Positions 36,520-44,148 of a stretch of 64,000 nucleotides of DNA are shown one piece after another. Position 1 is the stretch's first letter. Each line of letters starts with the position of its first letter. The position numbers and the translations under genes are program-made. The notes beneath the pieces are model-generated. The model saw nothing but the letters and a program-made list of their open reading frames with translations, had not been told where the DNA came from and made no database searches. The stretch comes from Undibacterium parvum (GTDB lineage: Bacteria; Pseudomonadota; Gammaproteobacteria; Burkholderiales; Burkholderiaceae_D): NCBI RefSeq assembly GCF_003955735.1, contig NZ_CP034464.1, positions 3,534,001 to 3,598,000 on the forward strand, written 5' to 3'.

Positions 36520-37821
36520 TCAGGCTTCGGCGGTATTGCCGCTCACAGCTGGCGCAGTTTTTACCGGTGTTTTTATTACCAGTAAGCGCGACATCAAGAG
36601 TACCGGGATAGCGGAAATCAACACCCAGATGAAAAAATTCTTATAGCCCAAAGACATCTGTATCGATCCGCTGACCATCTTCGGCACGACCAGGCCAAGT
36701 TGCATGACACCGGTGGCTAGCGCATAGTGGGCAGTCTGGTATTTGCCGACAGCGATGACCTGCATCATGAATAAAATCAGGCCGACAAAACCGAAACCAT
36801 AACCAAACATCTCGAAGCTCAGCGCGGTGGCGACGATGGCGAGGTTCTCCGGCAAGCTGGTACTGAGGAAGAAGAACACCAGATTGGGCACATTCATGGC
36901 TAAAATCAACCACGGAAGTGCGCGTTTTAAGCCTAGCCAGGAGGCAAAATAGCCACCCAGAATACTGCCGCCCAGAAAGGCGATGGTGCCAGCGGTACCG
37001 TAGACGATGCCCACTTCGGCGGTGCTCAGGCCCAAGCCGCCGAGGTTTTTTGCTTCACGTAAAAATAGCGGACCTATAGTTTGGATTTGTCCTTCACCGA
37101 CACGGAATAGTAAGATGAAGAGTATCGCCAGCCAGATCCCGGGCTTTTGGAAGAAGGTGATGATCACATCTTTTAAAGTGAGAAACACACTGCGCATGGA
37201 GGCATCGGTATTGGTGTTTTTAGTGCCAGGCAAGGCCCAGCTATGATAGAGCGCCAAGGCGATCATCATGCTGCCCAAGATACCGAAGATGACGGCCCAG
37301 GCTTGTGCTGGCGGCATACTTTTTTCCAGATGTCCGGCCAATACCACCAGCCCACCCAGCGAGATAAATTTACCTGCATTAAAGAATGCGCCCTGCCAAC
37401 CGGCATAGGCAGCTTGTTGCTTATTGCTCAGACTAGCGATATACAGGCCATCTGCCGCAATATCATGGGTGGCGGCAGCAATCGCGACCAAACCAAGCAA
37501 GGCGATGCTGATGGCAAAATACATGGGCAGTTGCAGCGATAATGCGACTAAGCCCAGGCAAACGCCGCCGATTAACTGAAACATCACCACCAAGAATTTT
37601 TTACTGCTGGCCGCTTCCAGAAACGGACTCCACAAAGATTTAAACACCCAGGCAAACGTGATTAAGCCCGTCCAGTAGGCGATCTCGTCATTGGCAACGC
37701 CCATGCTTTTGTACATCAAGCTCGCTACCAGTGCGACCGCGTAAAACGGCAAACCTTCGGCAAGGTATAGCGTAGGGACCCAGCGCATAGGGTGGCGTGG
37801 GGCGGTATTTTCAGTTGTCAT
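36520..37821 (-). CDS. AmpG-like MFS permease (PAT family)
   Basis: An inner-membrane carrier of 433 residues with about 12 membrane helices. The start MRWVPTLYLAEGLPFYAV and the block WVFKSLWSPFLEA are typical of the AmpG/PAT group, whose known member imports GlcNAc-anhydro-muropeptides. It is divergent from nagX, with a direct-repeat box between them. It may import GlcNAc, chitobiose or muropeptide sugars; the ABC importer nearby suggests different substrates or affinities. FHS-type NagP carriers look different, so I do not use that name. Confidence 0.85.
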   Translation of the reverse strand: MTTENTAPRHPMRWVPTLYLAEGLPFYAVALVASLMYKSMGVANDEIAYWTGLITFAWVFKSLWSPFLEAASSKKFLVVMFQLIGGVCLGLVALSLQLPMYFAISIALLGLVAIAAATHDIAADGLYIASLSNKQQAAYAGWQGAFFNAGKFISLGGLVVLAGHLEKSMPPAQAWAVIFGILGSMMIALALYHSWALPGTKNTNTDASMRSVFLTLKDVIITFFQKPGIWLAILFILLFRVGEGQIQTIGPLFLREAKNLGGLGLSTAEVGIVYGTAGTIAFLGGSILGGYFASWLGLKRALPWLILAMNVPNLVFFFLSTSLPENLAIVATALSFEMFGYGFGFVGLILFMMQVIAVGKYQTAHYALATGVMQLGLVVPKMVSGSIQMSLGYKNFFIWVLISAIPVLLMSRLLVIKTPVKTAPAVSGNTAEA

Positions 37822-37923
37822 GAAGGTCTCTTTAATGGTTCTGGTTCGCTATCTGGCGGATAGTCTTTACTGTTAATCTATTTTGCTGAGTCGCCTAAGC
37901 CTAGTCCATAGCGCGCAAGCTAC

Positions 37924-37986
37924 AACATACTAGCCTGCATATTGTTGGTCAACTGGTTTTGTCTTATTAATGCCACTTAAATGCCA
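37924..37986 (-). promoter_or_regulatory. Direct-repeat box and promoter of the MFS gene
   Basis: AATGCCA-CTTA-AATGCCA (37969-37986) has the same two-half-site layout and CTTA spacer as the box at 25914. On the minus strand TTGACC (37947-37952) and TATGTT (37924-37929) are 17 bp apart, about 100 bp upstream of the MFS start. The half-sites read TGCC instead of TACC, so binding may be weaker. Confidence 0.5.
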
Positions 37987-38250
37987 GTAAATTATAGAAA
38001 TACCTGCTAGCTAGACCTTGAGTCATCATTTTTCAGGGCTAAATCGCTTAAAATGTCCAACAATTCTGGATCGTATGTATTTTTCGTCGCCTGCTTAGTC
38101 TAAGTTTTATATTTCAAATTTACTTCATTTTTTATAAGTGGTATTGATATTTCTATCCTTGTCATCGCTATTATTTGAGTGGAAATAATGCGTTTAAGCA
38201 GAATTGGTATTGCGCCTAACTATTTTTTAATGTCACCTACAAGGTAATGC
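37987..38250. other. Divergent intergenic region upstream of nagX
   Basis: AT-rich spacer. A single half-site TGGTATT preceded by TAAG (38135-38145) resembles half of the GntR boxes, and another TGGTATT is at 38204. No gene is seen. AAGGTAATGC lies just before the nagX ATG. Confidence 0.4.
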
Positions 38251-39324
38251 ATGAAAAATCCGCTAAGACTTACTTCCATCGATGCACTGCGCGGCTTGAC
38301 CGTGGCAGCGATGTTATTGGTAAACAATGCAGGCGACTGGGATCATGTGTATGCCTGGCTGGAGCATGCGGCGTGGAATGGTTGCACGCCAGCCGATTTT
38401 ATCTTTCCGTTTTTCCTCTTAATCGTCGGCGTTTCTTTGCATCTGGCGCTGGCGCCTCAACTGGAGCGCGCTAGCGATCCGACCCACTTGAGCCGTAGCG
38501 TGGTCTGGCGCGGCGTGCGTATTTTCGCGCTGGGCCTGGCCTTGCATGTGATCGCTTACTGGCTGATCGATGGGCGCAATTTCCGTTTGATGGGTGTGTT
38601 GCAAAGAATCGGTATTTGTTTTGCCGTCGTCGGCTTGATTGCGATTCACGTGCGCAGCATAAAGATCCAATGGCTGATTATTGCCGCTATTTTAATTGGC
38701 TATGGCGTGCTCTTGTTGGCTAGCGGCGCGCTGCAGCCAGATCTGAATCTGGTGGATAAAATTGATAGCCTGCTGCTAGGGAAATTGGCTTACAGTTTTA
38801 ATCCGTTGACTGGCTTGGCGCACGAACCAGAGGGGCTATTGTCTACCTTGCCGAGTATCGCCACTGTGCTCCTTGGCTTGCAGGCCGGTCGCTGGCTGCG
38901 CAATGGACAGACGCAGTATTTATGGCAGGCCGGGCTGTTAGCTCTGTTGGCCGGATATCTGAGCGGCTATCTGATACCTCTGAATAAGCAATTGTGGACG
39001 CCGTCTTTTGTCTTGTGGACGGCCGGCTTTGCCTACTTGTGTATGGCGCTGGCACATCAGCTGATCGATATCCGTGGCATGCCAGCCCTGGGACGCAGCT
39101 TTGGGATCAACGCCATCGCAGCGTATGCCGGATCGTGGGTGGCAACCTGCGTATTGGCTGCCACAGGCTGGGCTGAGCCACTGTATCGCACGCTGTTTGC
39201 CACTCCTTTGGCCGCCGCTGTGAGCGCTGAGTTCGCTTCCTTGGCATTTGCCACCGCCTTTACTGCCGTGTTTGCCCTCTTGATGTGGCTGTTTAAGCTG
39301 CGCGGCTGGCGCATTACGGTGTAG
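38251..39324 (+). CDS. nagX: NagX-like inner-membrane protein (DUF5009, HGSNAT-like)
   Basis: A polytopic membrane protein of 357 residues, related to heparan-alpha-glucosaminide N-acetyltransferase. The N-terminal SIDALRGLTV block and TPADFIFPFFLLIVGVSL are the family signatures, and about ten hydrophobic segments follow. In other proteobacteria such genes (nagX) belong to GlcNAc/chitin regulons, though the biochemical role is not settled; transacetylation of glucosamine across the membrane is the usual suggestion. Its position facing the MFS gene and sharing box-like sites supports membership in the same regulon. Confidence 0.88.
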   Translation: MKNPLRLTSIDALRGLTVAAMLLVNNAGDWDHVYAWLEHAAWNGCTPADFIFPFFLLIVGVSLHLALAPQLERASDPTHLSRSVVWRGVRIFALGLALHVIAYWLIDGRNFRLMGVLQRIGICFAVVGLIAIHVRSIKIQWLIIAAILIGYGVLLLASGALQPDLNLVDKIDSLLLGKLAYSFNPLTGLAHEPEGLLSTLPSIATVLLGLQAGRWLRNGQTQYLWQAGLLALLAGYLSGYLIPLNKQLWTPSFVLWTAGFAYLCMALAHQLIDIRGMPALGRSFGINAIAAYAGSWVATCVLAATGWAEPLYRTLFATPLAAAVSAEFASLAFATAFTAVFALLMWLFKLRGWRITV

Positions 39325-39339
39325 CCGCGTATCTATTGA

Positions 39340-39501
39340 GCCTGCTACTAAAATTATTTAAAAAAACGAAAACCTCTCAAAGGAGACACAGAGACACAGA
39401 GAAAAACGGAGAACTGCCTTGCTTTCCTCTGCGAATCTCTGTGTCTCTGTGCCTCTGTGTTGAGTGGTTTTGACTTTCTTCATAGCGGGCTGGACAGTAA
39501 C
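39340..39501 (+). repeat. CACAGAG-rich hairpin repeat, copy 1
   Basis: About 162 bp starting GCCTGCTACTAAAATTATT and ending GGACAGTAAC. The centre is an inverted repeat (GACACAGAGACACAGAGA against TCTCTGTGTCTCTGTG). A second copy at 51712-51896 matches almost throughout. Confidence 0.85.
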
Positions 39502-39531
39502 TTAGCCGCTGTAAATTTTTTAGGCATGCCG

Positions 39532-39597
39532 CCAGCGCGCATATTCCATGCGGCTTCCAAGACAGGCAGCCTGAAGAAGCGCATGGAATATGCGCGA
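39532..39597. repeat. GCGCATATTCCATGCGC palindromic repeat, copy A
   Basis: CCAGCGCGCATATTCCATGC and GCATGGAATATGCGCG pair as a long imperfect hairpin over about 66 bp. Related copies are at 49089, 55353, 59999 and, in variant form, 18432. It lies 30 bp after a CACAGAG element. Confidence 0.85.
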
Positions 39598-39796
39598 TAG
39601 CCGTATCTCTTTTTAAAATCCCTAGATCCTGTAGCGAGGCTAGCGACCAGGCTATTTTTTTTGATTTATGCTGTTGCGTTTGCGTGCTTTGCTACGAGCT
39701 ACGCAAGTATCCGTGCAATCTGGCATCTTTCATGCTGCTATAGAGTGCAAGTCTTGTTATGATGCTTGTTTTCTCTCCTACCTATACCCATTCGCT

Positions 39797-42460
39797 ATGT
39801 TCGATTTCCTCGCTAAGTTACTGTTTCGTCGTCCTCGCAGCCTTAAAAATGAGCCAGCCGCAAAAATCGCAGCACAAAGCGCCAACGCTATCGTCGCTCA
39901 GCAACAAGCAGAAACAAAAAAACACCAGTTGGAGCAAGCACGTGCCGCGAGCTTGGCCAAGATGACGAATCTCGATGGCAATGAAGCCGCGGCGATAGAA
40001 CTCTTGCTCGCTTGTGATTTCGCCGACGGACGTTTGCAGGCAGCGCAGCATGTGCATACTCAGGCAGGTCTGGAACAAGTCAGGGCCGCCATGCTCAAGA
40101 CTGATAAGCGAGTCGCCAAGCTGATGCAGAGTCGCCTCGACGTGATTGCACAAGCTGCCAAGCAAGAGCAATTGGCGCAGTTATGCATAGAAGAAGCAAG
40201 TCATTTGGCACAGCTGCCACACGTGATCGCCAACCAAGTGAGCGATTTGGATAAACGCCAGGCGGCAGTGCAATTTCCCGCTCATTTGCTCGCCCAATTT
40301 ACCTCTTTGCGCCAGCAGATCGAGGCAAAATTACTCGCACAAACAGCGCTGCAGCGTCGTGTTCTGGATCTTTTGGCGCAACTTAATCAGGCTGGGCAGG
40401 GCAAAGCGGAAGTCGATGAGGTTGATGCCGTTCCTGATAGTTCGGCTGAGGAAGTGCGCCTGGCAGCATGGCAGCAAGAATTGGATCAATGTCAGTTGCA
40501 GAGCGAGGCAGCGTCCTTGCCTAAAAATATTTTGGCTGATGCGGTGAGCAAACTGCAAGCCTTGCAGCAGGTATGGAAATCACGCCAGCAAACGCTACAA
40601 CTAGCGCAACAACGTGAGCAGCAAAGACAAGAAAAATTTCAGCAAACGCGCGTTGTCGCCGAGCCAAGCGCGGCAACAGCGGAGACTGAGGCGGATGCCG
40701 GATCGCCTGCTACGGCAGGTGAAATTGCACCGACAGAAGCCGCTCAGCAAGTGGCTCAGACCGAGAGCAAAGCGGCGGGACGCGAAAAGCGCGAACTTAA
40801 GGATAATAAGGATAATAAGGATTATAAGGATAAGCCTGTATCTACTTTAAGTAAGGCTCAGGTAGTGGCCGCAATCGAGGCTTTGACTGAAGCTTTGGCG
40901 CAAGGCAGCATACAAGCCGCACGCAAGCTGGATAGAGAACTGCGTGGCGTCGATGCCAAACATGCTGGTCTCACGGCTGAGCAAAAAGATCAATTGTTCG
41001 AGGCCCGCAGCGAGCTGGTGTATCTGCAAGGCTGGGCCAAGTGGGGCGGTGATGTCTCCAGAGATGAGCTAATCAAGACGCTTGATGAAATGCCGGCCTT
41101 AGAATTGGGCCCTAACGAGTTAGCCAAAAAAGTTGCAGCCCTGCGCGAGCGCTGGAAAGAAATGGAAGCCACCAGTGGTGCCGCCAGCAAAGAACTGTGG
41201 GAACGTTTTGATGCCGCTTGCCATCTGGCCTATGCGCCTGCCGCTCTGCATTTTCAGCAACAGGCTGAGCAACGCAAAGCCAATCTGGATCTGGCCGAGG
41301 CGGCATTGACTGCACTCCAGACTAGCGCTGCGGAACTCCTGCAGGGCACGCCTGACTGGAAAAAAATGGCGAATTTTTGTATGCAGTCGCAACAGGATTG
41401 GAAGAAGCTCGGTCACGTCGATCGCAAACATAAGAGCCGTCTGGATGCAGCATTTGATGGCTGTGTACACAGCGTGCAGCAAGCCCTGGATCAACGTAGA
41501 GCCCAAGAAATGATTGCCCGAGAAGGACTGATTGCCGAAGTATTGGCGCTCGATCCTATGCAGCGCAGCACGACCGATCAGTTGAAAGCCCTGCAACAAC
41601 GCTGGCAGGCGCAGGCTGCTGCCGTGCCTTTGCGACGCAAGGATGAGCAAGTGCTGTGGGATAAATATCGTGCTGCTTGCGATGGTATATTCGCCCAGCG
41701 TAAGCAAGCTTCGGGCGAGGCCGATGCGCAACGCAGAGAAAATTTAGCCAGCAAACTGGCAATATGTGCAGAGTTGGAACAGGCCAGCGCCAAGCTAGAT
41801 GGCAAGGAAACGAATATCCAGCAATTATTGCAGCAAAGCGCGGCAAGCTGGAGAAGCGCCGGTCAGGTGCCCAGAGCGGAAGAAGAGGCTTTGGAGCAGC
41901 GCTATCAGCAGGCTCTGGCCAGTCTGAAACAACATAGCCAGACAGTGTTGGATCAGCAAAAACAGCTAAGCCATCAGCTCAGCGTGAAAAAATTATCGCT
42001 ATGCCAGCAGGCCGAGCAATTGTTGGCCTTAGCACCGGAGGCACGCGCTGCTAGTGAGTTGAGCAGCTTGCAAAGTGCCTGGGATGCCCTGCAAGCGGCT
42101 GGTGCTGGCGGCAAGTCATCGGCAAAGTTGAATACTATTTTGCAGACGCGCTTTCAAAATGCCACGGTAGCATTGAATAAAGTTGACGCTGTCTATGCCG
42201 CTCACTTGCAAAATAACGCGAGTGAATTTGAAGCCGGCTTACTTCAGTTAGAAATACTGTTCGGTATCGATAGCCCGGTAGAATTGGCACGTGAGCGTTT
42301 GCAAATGCAGGTTGAGGTCTTGCAAAACTCTCTCAAGCGCGGTTCAGGAGCAGATGCTGCCAGCACGCTTAGTTATCGCCTCTTGAGTTTGCCGGTATTG
42401 ACATCGACAGCAAACGCTCAGCGCCTGGAAGAAATTCTGGCTGCCAGTGCGGTGTTGTAA
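39797..42460 (+). CDS. DUF349 domain protein
   Basis: A large, mostly helical cytoplasmic protein of about 887 residues, Gln/Ala-rich, with repeated DUF349 units of the type W(K/R)..G...R...L...F..A (for example LWERFDAACHLAY, LWDKYRAACDGIF, KSRLDAAFDGCV). The ATG at 39797 gives MFDFLAKLLFRR, the usual start of this family; the frame opens further upstream at 39668 but that part resembles translated spacer. A charged low-complexity stretch KDNKDNKDYKDK near residue 335 is encoded by repeated AAGGATAAT units (about 40798-40833). The family's function is poorly known; long coiled helices suggest a scaffold or regulator. It precedes maiA by 51 bases. Confidence 0.85.
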   Translation: MFDFLAKLLFRRPRSLKNEPAAKIAAQSANAIVAQQQAETKKHQLEQARAASLAKMTNLDGNEAAAIELLLACDFADGRLQAAQHVHTQAGLEQVRAAMLKTDKRVAKLMQSRLDVIAQAAKQEQLAQLCIEEASHLAQLPHVIANQVSDLDKRQAAVQFPAHLLAQFTSLRQQIEAKLLAQTALQRRVLDLLAQLNQAGQGKAEVDEVDAVPDSSAEEVRLAAWQQELDQCQLQSEAASLPKNILADAVSKLQALQQVWKSRQQTLQLAQQREQQRQEKFQQTRVVAEPSAATAETEADAGSPATAGEIAPTEAAQQVAQTESKAAGREKRELKDNKDNKDYKDKPVSTLSKAQVVAAIEALTEALAQGSIQAARKLDRELRGVDAKHAGLTAEQKDQLFEARSELVYLQGWAKWGGDVSRDELIKTLDEMPALELGPNELAKKVAALRERWKEMEATSGAASKELWERFDAACHLAYAPAALHFQQQAEQRKANLDLAEAALTALQTSAAELLQGTPDWKKMANFCMQSQQDWKKLGHVDRKHKSRLDAAFDGCVHSVQQALDQRRAQEMIAREGLIAEVLALDPMQRSTTDQLKALQQRWQAQAAAVPLRRKDEQVLWDKYRAACDGIFAQRKQASGEADAQRRENLASKLAICAELEQASAKLDGKETNIQQLLQQSAASWRSAGQVPRAEEEALEQRYQQALASLKQHSQTVLDQQKQLSHQLSVKKLSLCQQAEQLLALAPEARAASELSSLQSAWDALQAAGAGGKSSAKLNTILQTRFQNATVALNKVDAVYAAHLQNNASEFEAGLLQLEILFGIDSPVELARERLQMQVEVLQNSLKRGSGADAASTLSYRLLSLPVLTSTANAQRLEEILAASAVL

Positions 42461-42511
42461 GTGCTGTTGTTTAAGCCGGACTATCCATAAAAATGTGCAG
42501 GAGTCGCTAAC

Positions 42512-43168
42512 ATGAAGCTCTACGGTTATTTCAGAAGTTCGGCCTCGTATCGGGTTCGTATCGCCTTAAATCTCAAAGGTCTGGCCTACGATAGCGTGGC
42601 TGTGCATTTGGTGAAAAACGGCGGCGAGCAATTGTCCGCCAGTTTTCGCGCGCTCAATCCCGAGGCCCTGGTGCCTGCTTTGGTGGATGAGCACGAGGGC
42701 AATGAGATGGCGCTTAGTCAGTCGCTGGCCATCATAGAATATCTGGAAGAGAAGTACCCAGCATCGCCTTTACTGCCGAAAAATTTGCTCGATAGGGCGC
42801 ATGTGCGAGCGCTGGCGCTGGCGATTGCTTGCGATGTTCATCCTCTGAGTAATTTACGGGTATTGAAATATTTGACCGGAACTTTGGGGATGAGTGAGGA
42901 GCAAAAAAACACCTGGTATCAGCATTGGTGCATGACGGGATTGCGTGCTTTGGAGGAGAAAATTGCAGCCGATCCGCGTAGCGGAAAATTTTGTTATGGC
43001 GATACGCCGACGCTGGCCGATTGTTGTCTGGTGCCACAGATTTACAATGCACAAAGATTTAAATGTGATTTGTCGAGCGTGCCACAACTGATGCGCATAC
43101 ATCAAAATTGTATGGACTTAGCCGCCTTCGATTTGGCCGCACCAGCGAATCAAGCGGATGCCGAGTAA
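42512..43168 (+). CDS. maiA: Maleylacetoacetate isomerase (zeta-class GST)
   Basis: A glutathione-dependent isomerase of aromatic amino-acid breakdown, turning maleylacetoacetate into fumarylacetoacetate. It has 218 residues. The N-terminal thioredoxin-like domain has SSASYRVRIALNLKG; the usual zeta motif is SSxSxRVRIAL, so the active Ser is kept. QSLAIIEYLEE is the second GST block, and DPRSGKFCYGDTPTLADCCL the C-terminal one. AGGAG lies eight bases before the ATG. No other tyrosine/homogentisate genes are nearby, and a strong terminator follows. Confidence 0.92.
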   Translation: MKLYGYFRSSASYRVRIALNLKGLAYDSVAVHLVKNGGEQLSASFRALNPEALVPALVDEHEGNEMALSQSLAIIEYLEEKYPASPLLPKNLLDRAHVRALALAIACDVHPLSNLRVLKYLTGTLGMSEEQKNTWYQHWCMTGLRALEEKIAADPRSGKFCYGDTPTLADCCLVPQIYNAQRFKCDLSSVPQLMRIHQNCMDLAAFDLAAPANQADAE

Positions 43169-43204
43169 GTCGCAATTTGCGTCAGCGCAATTGGCATAGA
43201 GATG

Positions 43205-43240
43205 AAAAAAAAGGGATGGCGTGTTCGCCATCCCTTTTTT
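43205..43240. terminator. Bidirectional terminator
   Basis: AAAAAAGGGATGGC and GCCATCCCTTTTTT pair perfectly around GTGTTC. It lies between the convergent maiA and response-regulator genes and has A and T tracts on both sides, so it serves both. Confidence 0.95.
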
Positions 43241-43266
43241 ACATGTAAAAACCGTCGTATTTTTGC

Positions 43267-43908
43267 TTAATTTGCTAAGCCCGGATTCGAGCTGGAGCCG
43301 GTCAGGGTGTCGTTGAGTACAGAAATCAAAACAGAACGAGTCAGTTTAGATTTTGTCGTGTAGCCATCGATGGCAAACTCGCTGTTGACATGTTGTTCTG
43401 GCGCATAGCCTGGTTGGCCGGTGCGTAAAATGATACGCAGATCGTCGCGCGCCAATTCATTGCGTATCACTCCGACTAATTTTAAACCTGCATCGACGGT
43501 TTCCATGACGACGTCGAGTAAGATCAGTGCCACATCCGGATTGCTGAGTAAAACCTGATGCGCTTCTTTGGCAGAATAGGCATGCGAGAATTCTAAGGGA
43601 CGGTCATGAATACGCACCCCAGCCAAGGCCAGTAAAGTCGTATCATGCACACTGCTATCATCATCTGCAATCAGGATTTTCCATGGCTCTTGCAGTTTGA
43701 CTTGAGTATCTTGTTCGCTTTCTTCATCCAGAAAATCGATAGTATCGTCATCGTTGTCGATAGTTCCGCAATTAGAAATGTCGCTGTCCGCTTGATACTG
43801 AAATTGTGCTGACTTGCTAGCTCCAAAATGCCTGTGCGTATGCGCAAATCGCTGGACATGGATAGGTCCGGACAAACTGGGCGTGTTACTGTAGCTTGCT
43901 TGCTTCAT
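43267..43908 (-). CDS. Response regulator, receiver domain only
   Basis: A 213-residue protein with one receiver domain at about 76-200. Acidic pocket D82/D83 (ILIADDDSS), phosphorylation site D132 (LILLDVVM), switch T163 (LRTGQPG) and a Lys near 186-188 are visible. About 75 residues before the domain are acidic and probably disordered. There is no DNA-binding or enzymatic output domain. The receiver resembles those of DUF3369-type regulators. The start has GGGAGAG upstream. It is divergent from the histidine kinase gene at 44149 across 240 bp, so the two are likely partners. Confidence 0.88.
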   Translation of the reverse strand: MKQASYSNTPSLSGPIHVQRFAHTHRHFGASKSAQFQYQADSDISNCGTIDNDDDTIDFLDEESEQDTQVKLQEPWKILIADDDSSVHDTTLLALAGVRIHDRPLEFSHAYSAKEAHQVLLSNPDVALILLDVVMETVDAGLKLVGVIRNELARDDLRIILRTGQPGYAPEQHVNSEFAIDGYTTKSKLTRSVLISVLNDTLTGSSSNPGLAN

Positions 43909-44148
43909 CAGTGCTCTCCCGTTTGTATAAATGTTTTACTCTTGATTTTCATCTTATGTGAAGCTATCTCGATAATCAAGAACTGACGAGGTCAAATTGT
44001 TAATTAATGATAAAAATTACGCTTGGGTAAATGTTGCAAAACGCCAAGACCTAATTAATATACTACAATACTTAAGAGCAAGGCTTCAAGCAAAGTTACA
44101 AAGTGCTCTAGCCAGCGGCGCTGAATTCACACTCACTTTGAGAGTCAC

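Noticed and set aside
39668..39796. Extra 43 residues on the DUF349 protein
   Set aside because: Sequence reads like spacer translation; MFDFL at 39797 is the family's typical start.
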